Source of the DNA: Desmodesmus armatus
Lineage: Eukaryota; Chlorophyta; Chlorophyceae; Sphaeropleales; Scenedesmaceae
Direction of reading: 5' to 3'
DNA length: 64,000 nucleotides
NCBI GenBank assembly: GCA_007449985.2
Contig: VIIQ02000720.1
Location: 27,501 to 91,500 of the forward strand
Of the stretch, positions 26,677 through 39,600 are shown piece after piece. Position numbers and translations under genes: made by a program. Each line of letters opens with the position of its first letter. Within the stretch, counting starts at the first letter, position 1. The notes under the pieces are model-generated. The model did not search any database. It saw only the letters and a list, made by a program, of their open reading frames with translations, and was not told where the DNA came from.

Positions 26677-27310
26677 TGTTTGAAATGAGCAATCACGCTT
26701 ATGAGCAGTGTCTGGGTGCAGTTGATCCAAGACCAGAGAGAACTGGGCTGTGGGGAGACTGGGGCTCCGCTGGGGAGAACAATGGCCGCTGGGGTAATAA
26801 CCCCATGTCTTAGTGAGACCTCCAAATTTACAGGAACATTTTCGAGTCTACAGTGTTGTTGGGCTCAACTGAAGGGCAGTCATCTCGGTCACAGGTCGTA
26901 AGTTGAAACCACGAGAGGGATCGGCCTTGGAACCCCTAATTCAGCTTCTCAGTATTGATGCGTAAGTATTATCGCCAGTATGCTTCCTCAGCGGTTCCAG
27001 TCATGAAATGAACTGCCATCTGTAGAGTAGATTGTGGCCATACCACTGCAACATGTGGAAGGCCTGCACAGTGCCGCATATGGACCTCACCCATTCAAAC
27101 AATGTCCTTTGACATACGCCCATGCTGGCATGCCCCAGGCCCATGCCCCTAGCTAGGCAGTATGTTGGGCCTGGGGCACCTATAGGCCTGCTGTATGTAC
27201 TGCCTGGCATCCACTGCCCACTCTGATCAATCATTCCGTTTTACCATCAAAGGTGCCAGAAATAACTACATCATCAAGTTGTCACGACTGCCCTTTGGGA
27301 GGGTATGCAT
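26677..27310. other. Intergenic region, no gene recognised
   Basis: Lies between the 3' ends of the SECA2-like gene and the unrecognised minus-strand gene. Short open frames only, none with recognisable content. Confidence 0.5.
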
Positions 27311-30300
27311 TTAGGTGGGTAACGTGCTTGGTTGTGAGTGAAACGTGGTTTTCAACCACCACTCGTTCACAAAGGCCCGCATATAGCCGAACCAACTGCT
27401 AATAAGAGACCCCGTCCAAATTGAATGCCTGCTGTCGACAAGCAGCCAGTTGGTCAGCTTCAATGTCACATCTGTTTGCGTGAAGGCAAAAATCTGATGG
27501 CCTGTGTGGAAAGTGGCATGCTTGTTCCCACTCATCATGACAGGCTTGTACTCCTTGTGATAAAAAATGCAGCATGATGCCAACACCTCAGCATCAATGT
27601 ATTTTGTAATGCAATAAGCGTATGCACTGAACAGCTTGTTCACAATGTCCCAATCGACTTCTGGCATGCTCAGGGCCTTGTCCAACTTCCTCCTGACTTG
27701 CTTGGCCTGCTCCTTGACGGCAGGCTCAGTCAACTGGATCCTTGGCACAGTTGGCACGTGATGTGCTATCTGCAAACCATCACACACAGATGTTGGTGTC
27801 TTGGTGAAGCGTGTTGGAAGCGACTGTTTGCTGTGCTGTGAACGGGCCAGACTACAAATGCTGCACTGTTGTGCACATCCATAGCCTTGCCACTTCTGTC
27901 TCAGTGGTCAATGTTGATGGGAAGTTGCTAGGTTGCTGTGCTCAGTCGCCAGGTAAGCAGTGTGGTATTGTGCCACATAACTGCAGCCGATAATCATCAC
28001 CTTGTTGCCAACGTGTTCCTTTGCAGGGCCTTGCTCCAGTCGGTCGCACTCCATGCCCTCATGTGTGGTGGCCTCATGCTATGATCACCGGTGAGTGGTT
28101 GTTTGATATCCATGGGGCAAGGTAAGGGTGGTGTGAGTGTAGGCGCATCGCGTTGATTGTGGCATGGAGCACACGCACAGCAAACAATACACACCGATGG
28201 TTTGTGACAAGTGAAGTCTGTGGGACACAAAACGGCAAGATACAAGAGACTTCAGGTGCCGCAGCCGGTCTGCACGGTTTTGCAGGACAGCCCACTCGAA
28301 ATACACTCCAGACAGACACAGTGGGCATCTTGCTGGACTAACCTGCAAGCCGCCAGTTGTGCCTGTGTGGTTGGACTTGCTCTTGCCGGTGGCCTGATCG
28401 CCCTTGCTTGTAGCAGTGGCAGCCTTTGTAGTGAAGGCGGCATGGAAGATGACGAAGAAAGGTAGCCCGGCGGTAGAGTTGGCGGTGTCGTGGGTCGAAC
28501 GCGTTCACAACAGAAATTCCGCAGTGGGTGTTGTTAGCTCTTGATGTGTTGACATGTAATGTAGACATTTGTGTTTGCGACACTGGCATACTGGCATGCA
28601 GGCGTCGCCCCCGTCAAGAAAGCCAAACGACGCGAAACGCAACCACCAGAGAGGGCCTGAGGCCCTCCCCGGGGTCACACAGGTTTCCCCATGCGACGAC
28701 GCACATCACGAGTACAAGCGAAACGCAACCACCAGAGAGGGCCTGAGGCCCTCCCCGGGGTCACACAGGTTTCCCCATGCGACGACGCACATCACGAGTA
28801 CAAGCGAAACGCAACCACCAGAGAGGGCCTGAGGCCCTCCCCGGGGTCACACAGGTTTCCCCATGCGACGACGCACATCACGAGTACAAGCGAAACGCAA
28901 CCACCAGAGAGGGCCTGAGGCCCTCCCCGGGGTCACACAGGTTTCCCCATGCGACGACGCACACCACTAGCAGTTATTGAGTGACCCACCTGAATAGCAT
29001 CGTTGCCGTTGTCAGCCTCCTCATGTTCGTTCTTGTCAGGCTCATCATAGCCATCAAAGCCATCATAGCCATCATAGCCATCATAACCATCATGGCCATC
29101 CTGTACACAAAAGCAAGGAGGAGGAAAATGAGTTCTGATTATGCCGTTCATGCAGACACACATGTACTGTTGCATCTGTGCAGCACAAGTAGGTATCAGT
29201 TGTGCACAAACATCACGTGCATGATGTGGCGCATCCGAGTGCACATGTTGTGTTCTGAACGTGGTGTGAAGTAGAATTTTCTCCTCCCCAGACCAACTCT
29301 GCACTGACCTCTGACAGGTTGTCGTCGTCGCACTCACCTCGCGATCGCCGTCGGTAGTCGTAACACCTTAGGCACAATGGCAACAACCCGGTCCTTGTAT
29401 AAGATGTGACCCCCACCCAGTGAGGTGGCTCTGTCAACTTGCAGGCACTACAGATGCCTGCAACAACAAGACAATAAGAAGGCTATGAGAGGCCTAAGTG
29501 TCATTTACCACCAAGGGGGGCGGATGAGTAGCCACTGTGAATTTTGGCTGAAGGTGAATATTGAAAGCGATGTGCGAAAACAACTGAACGATACATAACA
29601 CTGACTCAATCACTTACATCTCACAGTGTCCGGGAGCAACTTGACATCCTCAAACACCAGTCGGAGGAGTGCATCAGCAGATATCTGCAGAAGAGTCGAT
29701 GCAAATCGCACGCATGTCTGCATGCGCACTTGTAACCAGGTGTCCATGTGTGTTTGAGCAAGCTTGGAGTAAGACCGGACTGCGTCAGTCACCAGATCCG
29801 ACAGTGCAACCCCTGGGACTGCGGGCCGTCCCTTGGAGTGACGATCTTTGCTGTTGTGGGCCTTGAAGAGGGAGATGTTGAAGTTTTTCCAGGAAATAGC
29901 CTGTAAAAACCCTTCATTTGTTGGAGCCCACCAACAAATGGCACAACCTGACGACCACACAGTCTCATGTTGCAATAGCTTGATGTATTCCTGGTCGGAC
30001 AATGTCTGCATACAGAGGAGACAAAGTGAAATGTCAGATGGCAGATCCTGTGTTGCAGTTGTTGATACATGGACAAATGCAGTCAACAACACTGATTCAG
30101 CTGTTCATGGTGGCAATCACCTGGAGGTATGTCTTGTCGCGTCCCTCATATACAGTGAAGTCACAAGACTTGAAGAGTCCAACCACACCGTCCGCTGGCA
30201 GCTGGTCCAGGTTGAAGCCCTTCATGGCTAGTGCTGCCTTTGCAATTGAGCCATGCTCGTTGAGGCCATCTTCCAGCACTTGGCACAGCTGGGTGTAGAT

Positions 30301-32756
30301 TGTCGTGCGGTTGTAAGGTGTCACCCCAGGCGAAGCGGTAACCTGCCCATGCATGAACGATTTGAATTGGCTGAGCTTCTGAGACATTGAAGTCATCAGA
30401 GCATAGCCAATGTAATCTTCGACATTGCCAGCCGCAGCTGCCGCGTCTCTGCGTTGTGGCCATTCATTCTTTGGTGCAAGCTTGATCTGTCGGGTTGGGT
30501 TGGGGTCGGTTGTGGGATGACACACACACAATGCGCAACTGAGGTGAGTGTGAGTGTCACGTTTGTCCCCAAGCCTGTTCCGCCCTGTGCTGTACTGCAC
30601 TATACTGTACTGTACTGTATTGTACTGTATTGTACTGTTTTCGATATGATGTATGGTGCTGTATTGTACTGGATCGTGCTGCACTGAAATGTGCTGTAAT
30701 GTGCTGTGTTGTGCTGTGCTGCAATATACTGTGCTGTACTGTAAGGCATTGTACTTGTTGCACTCACCCTGTTGTCGTGTACATGGCTCTGCCGCTTGCG
30801 CACTGTCTTCTGCTTGTGGTGCTCATGCGTAGGCTGTATCGGAGATGTGCAGATGGTGACATGGACCAGAACAGCGATTGTAGAAGGCGTGCATTGCAGC
30901 AGCAGATTGGACACACAAAAGGTATGTCAGACTTGCAAGTAAGGGTTTGGTTGGTTTTGGCAAGCACAGGGCGATGGTTGCAGGGACCACAGCTGACGTT
31001 GCATAGCACAGGTGGGAGTGATCGCTGTGACATGTGATGTATAAATGTTAACAAGCAGTGCTTGTTATTGCTTAGCACACTGTTGCCAGGCAACAAAGAA
31101 CTGCTGTGCATGGGTGCTGTGCTGGGTGGGCTTGCGGTGCACCTCATGCACGTACCATGTACCATTGGGGGGAAACAACTTCTTGCTAGACTGACCTGCG
31201 TGCTGCCAGCGGCGCCTGCATGGCTGGGAATGCTCGTCTTGTCGCCAGCCTGCTTGCCCTTGCTTGCTATTGCGGCAGCCTTTGTGACGAGGGAGGTGGC
31301 AGGAGGTTGACGGTTAGGCCATTGGTGGTGCCACCAGTGATGATCAGCAGAACAGATCGAGTCATTGTGCGGCACGAAGAACGGCAAGAGAAGAAGGCGC
31401 CCAGGGATTGGGTTGGTGTTGGCAAGCATAGGGCGATGGTTGCAGGAAACAACATGCACAGCAGAAGTCGCACAGCACAGGTGAGAGTGATGGCGGTGTG
31501 ATGTGTGAGAGCCGCCGGCTTGGCAAGCACATCAGGCAACATGGCGCTGTCTGTGATGGGGAATCCTTCAGTGCAGCCCATTCACTGACTATGGGCCACC
31601 CAGCTGTGCAGACACCGATTGTATCTTTCTTGACTGACCTGTGTGTCGCTGCCGCCGCCTGACTTGCTCTTGGTGACGGCCTTCTGGCGCTTGACCGCTG
31701 CTGTGGCAGCCTTTGTGACGACAAGGCAAGTGCAAGTCGTCGTTGGTTGGGGTTGTCAGGGGCATTGGTTGACAAGGTTGACATGGCGTGGCATGGGAGG
31801 AGGCAAACAAGGAAGGTAGCCGGTGGGATTGGCGGCAGGGGCCAGGCGGTGGTTGTAAGACAGGACACATGCACAGCAGACAATGCACAGCAGAGGTTCA
31901 GCGTGACTGGTGTGACGTGCGATTCTCTTGTGGGATCATCACACCACGATGGCTATCACAGCTAGTGAAGCAGCTTCAAGGCGTGTGGTGTGCCTGTTCC
32001 AGTGGTGGCATGCAGGGCGCAGTGCATGAAGCACACATCATGCAGGAAGTACGACAGTCTGAGTGTTTGGCCCCATGCTGTGCTGGGGAATCCTTCAGTG
32101 CAGCTCATTCACTGACCATGGGCCACCCAGCTGTGCAGACACCGATTGTATCTTTCTTGACCTGTGTGTCGCTGCCGCCGCCTGACTTGCTCTTGGTGAC
32201 GGCCTTCTGGCGCTTGACCGCTGCTGTGGCAGCCTTTGTGACGACAAGGCAAGTGCAAGTCGTCGTTGGTTGGGGTTGTCAGGGGCATTGGTTGACAAGG
32301 TTGACATGGCGTGGCATGGGAGGAGGCAAACAAGGAAGGTAGCCGGTGGGATTGGCGGCAGGGGCCAGGCGGTGGTTGTAAGACAGGACACATGCACAGC
32401 AGACAATGCACAGCAGAGGTTCAGCGTGACTGGTGTGACGTGCGATTCTCTTGTGGGATCATCACACCACGATGGCTATCACAGCTAGTGAAGCAGCTTC
32501 AAGGCGTGTGGTGTGCCTGTTCCAGTGGTGGCATGCAGGGCGCAGTGCATGAAGCACACATCATGCAGGAAGTACGACAGTCTGAGTGTTTGGCCCCATG
32601 CTGTGCTGGGGAATCCTTCAGTGCAGCTCATTCACTGACCATGGGCCACCCAGCTGTGCAGACACCGATTGTATCTTTCTTGACCTGTGTGTCGCTGCCG
32701 CCGCCTGACTTGCTCTTGGTGACGGCCTTCTGGCGCTTGACCGCTGCTGTGGCAGC
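27311..32756 (-). CDS. Unrecognised multi-exon protein with repeated Lys-rich exons
   Basis: I do not recognise the family. Minus-strand exons in coding order, all joining in frame: 32756-32685, 32233-32162, 31710-31639 (identical 24-residue exons, AATAAVKRQKAVTKSKSGGG...), 31279-31196, 30833-30768, 30486-30121, 30005-29618, 29457-29309, 29100-28990, 28423-28343, 27769-27311. Exons 31279-31196 and 28423-28343 are diverged forms of the same Lys/Ala/Ser-rich, histone-H1-tail-like unit; each starts with Ala-Ala after an acceptor CAAAG. The 30486 and 30005 exons encode about 250 residues of globular-looking sequence. The next carries a cysteine cluster (CICSACK, CLRCYDYRRR), then an acidic exon with DGYDGYDGYDGFDGYDEPDK. 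The last ends NEWWLKTTFHSQPSTLPT. The true start was not found; it may lie beyond 32756. Basic tails plus a zinc-like cluster would suit a nucleic-acid-binding protein, but that is inference. Confidence 0.6.
28632..28971. repeat. 86-bp tandem repeat, four copies, intronic
   Basis: Units start at 28632, 28718, 28804 and 28890, and are almost identical; the last is truncated. Each holds a near-perfect hairpin (GAGGGCCTGAGGCCCTC, 28651-28667 in the first) followed by CCCCGGGG. The period is not a multiple of three, and the array falls within the intron between minus-strand exons 29100-28990 and 28423-28343. Confidence 0.93.
30586..30755. repeat. TACTG/TGCTG-type microsatellite
   Basis: Degenerate pentanucleotide repeat of the TGTAC/TGTGC type over about 170 bases. 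It lies in an intron of the unrecognised minus-strand gene, between exons 30833-30768 and 30486-30121. Confidence 0.85.
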
Positions 32757-33097
32757 CTTTGTGACGACAAGGCAAGTGCAAGTCGTCGTTGGTTGGGGTT
32801 GTCAGGGGCATTGGTTGACAAGGTTGACATGGCGTGGCATGGGAGGAGGCAAACAAGGAAGGTAGCCGGTGGGATTGGCGGCAGGGGCCAGGCGGTGGTT
32901 GTAAGACAGGACACATGCACAGCAGACAATGCACAGCAGAGGTTCAGCGTGACTGGTGTGACGTGCGATTCTCTTGTGGGATCATCACACCACGATGGCT
33001 ATCACAGCTAGTGAAGCAGCTTCAAGGCGTGTGGTGTGCCTGTTCCAGTGGTGGCATGCAGGGCGCAGTGGGCGCAGTGCATGAAGCACACATCACG
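31561..33097. repeat. 523-bp tandem repeat, about 2.9 copies, containing an exon
   Basis: Homologous blocks start at 31561, 32088 and 32611 (GAATCCTTCAGTGCAG in each). The second and third copies are practically identical; the first differs by a four-base insertion and a few substitutions. Each unit contains one complete 72-base minus-strand exon plus flanking intron, so the array is an exon-plus-intron amplification. The third copy breaks down after 33065, where GGGCGCAGT is duplicated. Confidence 0.95.
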
Positions 33098-33696
33098 TTC
33101 TGGCCCACTGAGCTGTCACAAAGGCGCGGAATGTGGGTGTGCACAGGGTGTAATGGCTGCAGGAAGCTTGCATGCCACCACACACAGTATCTCCTGCAGG
33201 AGGCTTGAAGCCAGCACAGGGCGTATTCGCTGCAGGAAACCCTAGCTAGTGTTCTTCAAAGGAGGAGCCCGACTCAACGGCTGGTAGAGAGGCATTGGAA
33301 TTGGGTCAATCTGGTAGACGCACACTGACTGGCGTTTACATCCAGCGCCCCTTGTATTGAGGGTGTACGTAACCCGCCAGTACAAGCAGCAGACAGCCCG
33401 GCTGAGACGGAGAGTAAAACTAATAACACGGACAAATCATAACAACAAGCATGAAAACGAAGATGTTTGATAAGTCATGCGTAGATTGACGGCACACCAA
33501 CAGCAGATAACAGGGCAGGAGTGAGCGAAGCTCTTGTCAACTGTCTCAGTTTGCCCTGGGCATCACTATCATACGTAACAGCAAGTGATGGGGCATATAC
33601 GTTCCTGACTGGGCTGGGGCCCTGCAGCTCAGGGCCAAAAGCAGACACAGCAGCAGCAGACTCCCTTGACCGCGTGACAAACCCAGACAGCTCGCC
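33098..33696. other. Region upstream of RING-kinase gene
   Basis: No recognisable exon on either strand. If the minus-strand gene begins near 32756-33000 this would be a shared divergent promoter region, but that start is not established. Confidence 0.4.
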
Positions 33697-36600
33697 ATGG
33701 CTTTTGAGTGTGGGGTGTGCACGTCTGTGTACAACACTGGTGTGCGCATCCCCCTGCTCTTGGAGTGTGGGCACACCTTCTGCCAGTCGTGCGTGCAGCA
33801 CAACCTGGGGGCCCAACGCTGCTGCCCCTACTGCCGCCATCCCATCCGAAAGCATGTTGATGACCTGCCAAGGTGATTCATGTGCATCTGTGAGACTGTT
33901 CAAACTGTCAGGGTCACACTGAGGCTACTCTTGAGTCTGAAGCAACCAATCAAACTGCATGTGGCGCATGCTGCATGCTGAAGGCATCAGCATAAGTTTG
34001 TGTTTCATGCATGTGGTGTTCCACGCAGTGTTTAAGGACCACCTAAGCCAAGTAGCAGTATCAGGAACATTGCTGCTGCTGTTATTGTGTGCAGGAACTA
34101 TGCGCTTGAGAATGCCATGGAGGCAGCCAACCTGCCACTGGTGGAGCTCATGGACAGGTCAGCACCAGCAACAGGCGCTGCAGGATACCAGCCCCTGCAG
34201 ATGGCAGGCACATGAGTGCACACCTGTCCAGCACAACACTTCTGAGCCTCGTGCTGCGAGTTACAGCAGCTGCAGCTGGTCCTGGTGGTGTGCTGGTGCA
34301 GAGGCTGTGGCGATGTGTGTGCCGTGACTGACGATGTTCCTTGTGTGGTGTGTCTGCAGGTGGGGTCTGTCCAATGCAGAGCGCATGATGGTCAAGCCAG
34401 ACCAGCTCACCCTGGACAGCCTTGTGAGCAGGAAGGGCTACACGGGAGAGGTGCGGCACAGACAGCAGAACAGCCAGCCTGCCGACTGCCAGCTGCATCA
34501 CACAGCTGCTGCTGTGCTGAGACGTCAAACAGGACAAGCGTAGGCATTTGGCTACAGCAGCAGCGATGCATGCAGCACTTATGGGCAAGGGCTTTCATGT
34601 GCAAAGAGTTCCCAGCTATCAGAACAGAGTTTCTGTCTCAACCAATGCTGAAGTCCTGTGCTGAGGTCCAGTAGCATCTGTGCTGTGCAGGTGTGGAGAG
34701 GCACGCTGTGGGGCAAGCCAGTGGCTGTGAAGCTGCTGCCGCTGCTTGATGTGGATGAGCGGCAGCTGGAGTGCCTCAGGAGGGAGGTGGCAGTACTGCT
34801 GCACACAACTGGGGAGTGCAAGCAGGTCAGTGCAGGTGTATGGTCTTGTTGACTGCAGTCATGCGGTGCCCTGTCAGCAGCAGATGCTGTCGGGGTCACA
34901 GCCACTGTCACTGAGCAGCTGTGTGCTGAGGTGCCGCCTTGCAGTGCAGCCATTCTACCCTGAATGTGGTGTCTGAGCTGCAACAGCGGTTCTTTTGAAC
35001 CTGTGAACTGTCTCAAAGGACCAAACTATGTTGTGTGCTGCAGGTGTGCATCTACAAGGGCTTCTGTGTGAAGGAGGGCAGCTTTGCAATCATCATGAAG
35101 CTCTACACCTACAGCCTGGCACACAGGGTCGCACGGGCACCAGGTAGGGCAGCAGTCACAACACGGCGCCCCAAGTATGGCAGCATCCTTGCATGCAGGT
35201 GCCAATCCGCAGCCGCGCTACAGGCCGTCAATGTGGACGTGTTAGTGCCGATACATGCAGCAATTCCGGTCAACGCACTGTCTCTCTTTCACCCTGCATC
35301 TTGCATCAACCCCTGAACCCTCCTGAGTTTACACTGCATGGTGTACTGCAGGGCGCCGCCTGCCGCTGCCTGTTGCCCTGAAGTACAGCATCGACATTGT
35401 CAAGGGGCTGGTGGAGCTACACCGGCTGGGTGTGATTGCAGCAGACCTGAAGCCCGACAACGTGTTGATAGATGAGGAGCTGGGGGATGCAGTCATCGCT
35501 GACTTTGGCATCAGCAGCGTGGTGACCACCACCATAGGCAACACCGGCAGGGGCAGCGCGGTCAGGTCATCAGGGGCCATGCGGGGCACACCCAACTATA
35601 TGTGAGGCTACTGCTGACTGGCAGGGCATGCTCCTACCTGCATTGCGGCAACCGTCGAGCACAACTCTTCAGGCCAGCAGCTGCCGCGTGCTGATGTCCA
35701 TATGCAGCCACACGTTTTGCCACACGCTATGTCAAGCTAGCTGGACACCTGCATACATGGACATCTAGTGCAACTGCAAGACTCAGCCCAGGGCTGCACC
35801 CCACGCTATCCCCAACAGCATGACTTATTGGGACTCCTGTTGTTTGGTCCCTGTGGCCGCGTGACTCCCTGCGCAGGGCGCCCGAGCAGTTTGCGCCCGG
35901 CTGCCGCACCACCAACAAGGTGGACGTCTGGGGCTTTGCCGCCACCCTTCTGCACATGATCACGGGCTCACCCCCCTGGCAGCATGACACCCTGATGCAG
36001 ATCTGCACTGCCGTGGGTGTGGCCAAGCAGGCGCCACCACTGCCTGAGGGCCTGCCGAGGCCCTTGCAGGCACTGATGGCCACATGCTTTGAGCCTGACC
36101 CAGCGAGGCGGCCCACAGCAGTGTACCTCCTCAAGGTACTGCACTGCTGTCACTGCTTTGCAGTTGCTTGTGCTGTGAACGCTGCTGTCAACAGTGACTT
36201 GCAGCAATGGTGTTGGCCAGCCCAAGGGACAATGCAAACAGCCTGCAGTGATAACATGTTAGGCGTTTGTGGACCGAGGCTCACCAGCAGCAGCAGCCAC
36301 TCCAATTAGCTACATTGACCTTTTGCTGTGTGCGCTGAAGGGCTGGATGTGTTGCACCCTGTTGTATGACCTGTGTCTGCAGGCACTGCAGGCCATGGGT
36401 CCTGTCTTGCATCAGCACATGGTGCCTGGGGCCTTAAGCAGCAGTCCTGCTGTGAGGCAGCCGCCACCACAGCAGCAGCCTGTATCTGCAGCACATGGAG
36501 GCAAGGGTGCTGGAGCAGCCATGGATGACAAGCAGGTGTGTCGAGTGATACAACACCAAGCCTGCCTGTGGTTGTCACACCTGCACATGATTGGGGTGAT

Positions 36601-39600
36601 GTCCTACAAAGCAGGCAGCTTTCACCCACTGCAGCAGGAGGTGGTGTCAACTTAGCACAAGCAGTAGGTGTGTGTCCTGAGATTCAATTTTGGCGAGCAC
36701 CAGCATATCAATTGTGAGTACGCACTGATGGTCAGTTGGCATTTGGTGCTGGGTCTTGTCTCTGCAGGCTGGCTTGGACCAGTACTTGGCCCAGCTGGGG
36801 CTGTGCAGCCCCTACAGCAGGCAGGAGTCTGTGTCTTCAGGGGGTGGGGGTATGCCCTCTGCCCCACCCCTACCTCGACACAGTGGTGCTGGCTGCAGCA
36901 GCAGTGACAACTGTGCCAACCTGGGACGGAGGACGAGCAGTGGTGGTGGCAGCAGCAGGCACAAGCTGCCGCGGGTCCTGTGGAGCGAAGAGGACGCCTT
37001 GCGAGAGCTGCAGGACACACAACAGCAGCAGCACCGGCAGCAGCACAGCAGCACAGCCGCGGGGTGTGTAGGCAGCATGCCGCAAGGTGCAGCGGCGCCA
37101 TACCCGCAGCAGCAGCAGCAGCACAGCAAGCCGCACTGGGCGCCCCACCATGTGCGCAGTGCCAGTGAGCAAGTGTCCAGCCTCAGCAGTAGGGCCTACC
37201 AGCAGCAGCAGTTACACCAGCAGCAGGTGCAGCCGCAGGAAGTCCTGGGGGCTGCTCACTGGCAGCAACAGCAGCAGCAGCAGCCGGGGCATGCTCGCAG
37301 TAGATCAGAGGTCGTGCCTGGGTGGGGTGCGTCGGCAGTTGAGGCAGCAGCGAATGCAGGGTTTCTGTCCAGCAGGGTGCCACGGGGGGCAGACTGCAGC
37401 AGTCTGCCCACACACCATGAAGGAGGGGTGTGTGAGGACGCAGGGGCCAGCAGCGCTGCAGGGAAATGCAGTGACGCGGCATTGCTTGCAGGTGGTGGGC
37501 TGTTAGCAGGAGCAACACCAGCAGCAAAGGAGGTGCCGTCAGCAGCAGCAGCAGCTGGTCAGGTGAAGCGGCAGCGGCAGCAGTGGCAGATACCTGCCCA
37601 GCAGCAGGGCCAACTACACCAAGGAGTCCCCGCCTGTGCTGCAGCAGCTGATGATGGGCACCCAGCGCAAGCAGAGGCAGCAGAGCTTGACCCAAAGCAG
37701 CTGCTGCGCGCACAGCAGCAGCACCTGGCTGTGGATCACCAGGATGCTGACGCACCCATGGGCTGCACACAGCCCTGGTGGGAAACTCCGTTTGATAGCA
37801 GCAACTGCAGGAGCCCCTCACCTGAGGCTGCAAAGGCTCAACAGCAGCCCCCTGTCCATTCTCCAGTACAGCAGCAGCAGCAGGATAGTGCACATGGGGC
37901 CACTTCCAGTGCAGCAACTATCCCAAATAGCCAGCGTGAGAAGCAGCGGCCTGCTGCGCTTATGCTACACGCACATGCTGAGGGGGTGGGGGCAGCACAC
38001 AGCGGCATCCAGCACTGTGGTGGTGGCAGCAGCTCCAGCAGCACAGCAAGCATCAGCAGGGCCCCTTCATGCGACAACAGCTTTACAGCAAGGGGTGATG
38101 GTGGCCCCTGTGGATCGGTGGCTAGCAGGCCAGGCAGTGCCAGACGGCCCTCGAGGACCCTCAGCAACCTGCTGTTGGGGAGGGCAGGCAGCAGGGCAGC
38201 TTTGCCCTGTGAGCTAGCAGCAGCTGAGGGTTCAGCGAGCAGCAGGGGCTCTGCTGCTGCTGCTGCTGCGGCTGCTGCTGGCGGCAGTGCAGGGAGTGCT
38301 GCTGTCAGCTACCCTGCTAGCCTTGCTAAGATCCGCATGGCATTTGGCCCAGCAAGCCCTGAGCGGGTGCCCAGGGGAGCGGCCTTTGGAGGCGCCAGTG
38401 GCAGCATGCTTGCAGCTGCAGGCTCAGGCGTGGCTGCTGGTGGGGTCTTGGCACTGGCAGGAGCAGCAGGAACAGCAGCTGCGTGTTGTAGCACAGCAGC
38501 AGTGACAGCAGCTGCTGGCTGTGCCATTGCCGGAGGGACAGCTGGTGCAGCGGCTGCAGCAGTACCTGTGGTTGCAGCAGCAGGGGTTGCCGGGTCTGCA
38601 GGTGTTGTCGCGGCGGTGGCATCCAGGTGGGCTGGCAAGGGCTCCAAGAGCAGCAAGGATGGCAAGCAGCACCCAGGGCAGCCACACAGTGCTCCAGCCT
38701 CACCAGCATCTGCTGCAGACCACAGCAGCTGCGGCAACAGCGTCAGCGCTGGTGTGGAGAAGCCTAGCCGCTGGCGGGCACTGTTTGGGTCGCCCTCACG
38801 CCGCCGGCCCAGTCCTCAGCACAGTGTGAGCGACAGAGGCAGTGCACGCAGGCACAGCAGTGTGCTGGATGCCACAGGCATTCATGCGGCAAGCTGCAGC
38901 GCAGCTGAGGGGCCAACAAGCTGCAGCAGCAGCCCTGCAGGCTACAAGCGGCAGGTGTCGGCCCCTGCGGTATCAGTTGAAGGGGCCTCGGTGGGGCTTC
39001 ACGGACAGCAGGGTCTGGCTAGCCCTGCTAGCCTCCGACACCCTAGTCCAGCCACACAAGGGCTGGCAGGTGCCGCACCTTGCGAGGACGCAATGTGTGC
39101 GGACCCGCACCTTCCGCCGCTTACACCGGGGTCGCCGGCACCAGCTGCTGCTCATGCGGCTAACCTGGCTGCTGCTGAGGCAGCCCGGGCCAGCGGCACC
39201 TGCTCGCCCCTGAAGGCGCATGCAAGGAACCTCTCCCTGCCCTCCAAGCTCATGGTACTGGGCTCAGCCGACCCCTCGCCCGCTGCTTCACCCAACCCTG
39301 TGGCACCCAGCTCCAGCGGCAGCAGCAGCCCTGCACATGGCCCCCGGCAGCCACAGCAGCAGGAGACAGCAGCGACATCAACACGCTCTTGCAGTCCCTC
39401 GAGGCTTGGGCCAAATGCAGCTGGCGGGCTGGGCAGCCGGCACAGCAGTGCTGGGGGAACTGCAGCAGCGCCGGGGTCAGGTCCTCCTGCTGAAGCTGGC
39501 AGCAGCGGTGTTGCTGCGACGAGCCACTCGCAGCTGCTGGCTGAGGCAGTTCAGCTGGAGGCACTGGCGCGCAGCTTGAGCCAGACAGGGAGGCATGCAG

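Noticed and set aside
28569..28980. Overlapping plus-strand frames with repeated NHQRGPEALPG
   Set aside because: They are the 86-bp tandem repeat read in successive frames; the period is not a multiple of three and the array lies in an intron of the opposite strand.
31788..32342. Plus-strand frames of 184 codons repeated in each 523-bp unit
   Set aside because: The minus strand of each unit has a phase-0 exon with matched splice sites and relatives elsewhere in the gene, so the plus frames are shadows.
37183..37917. Minus-strand open frame of 244 codons
   Set aside because: Antisense to the low-complexity linker exon of the RING-kinase gene; Leu/Ala-rich translation is a by-product of CAG/GCA bias.
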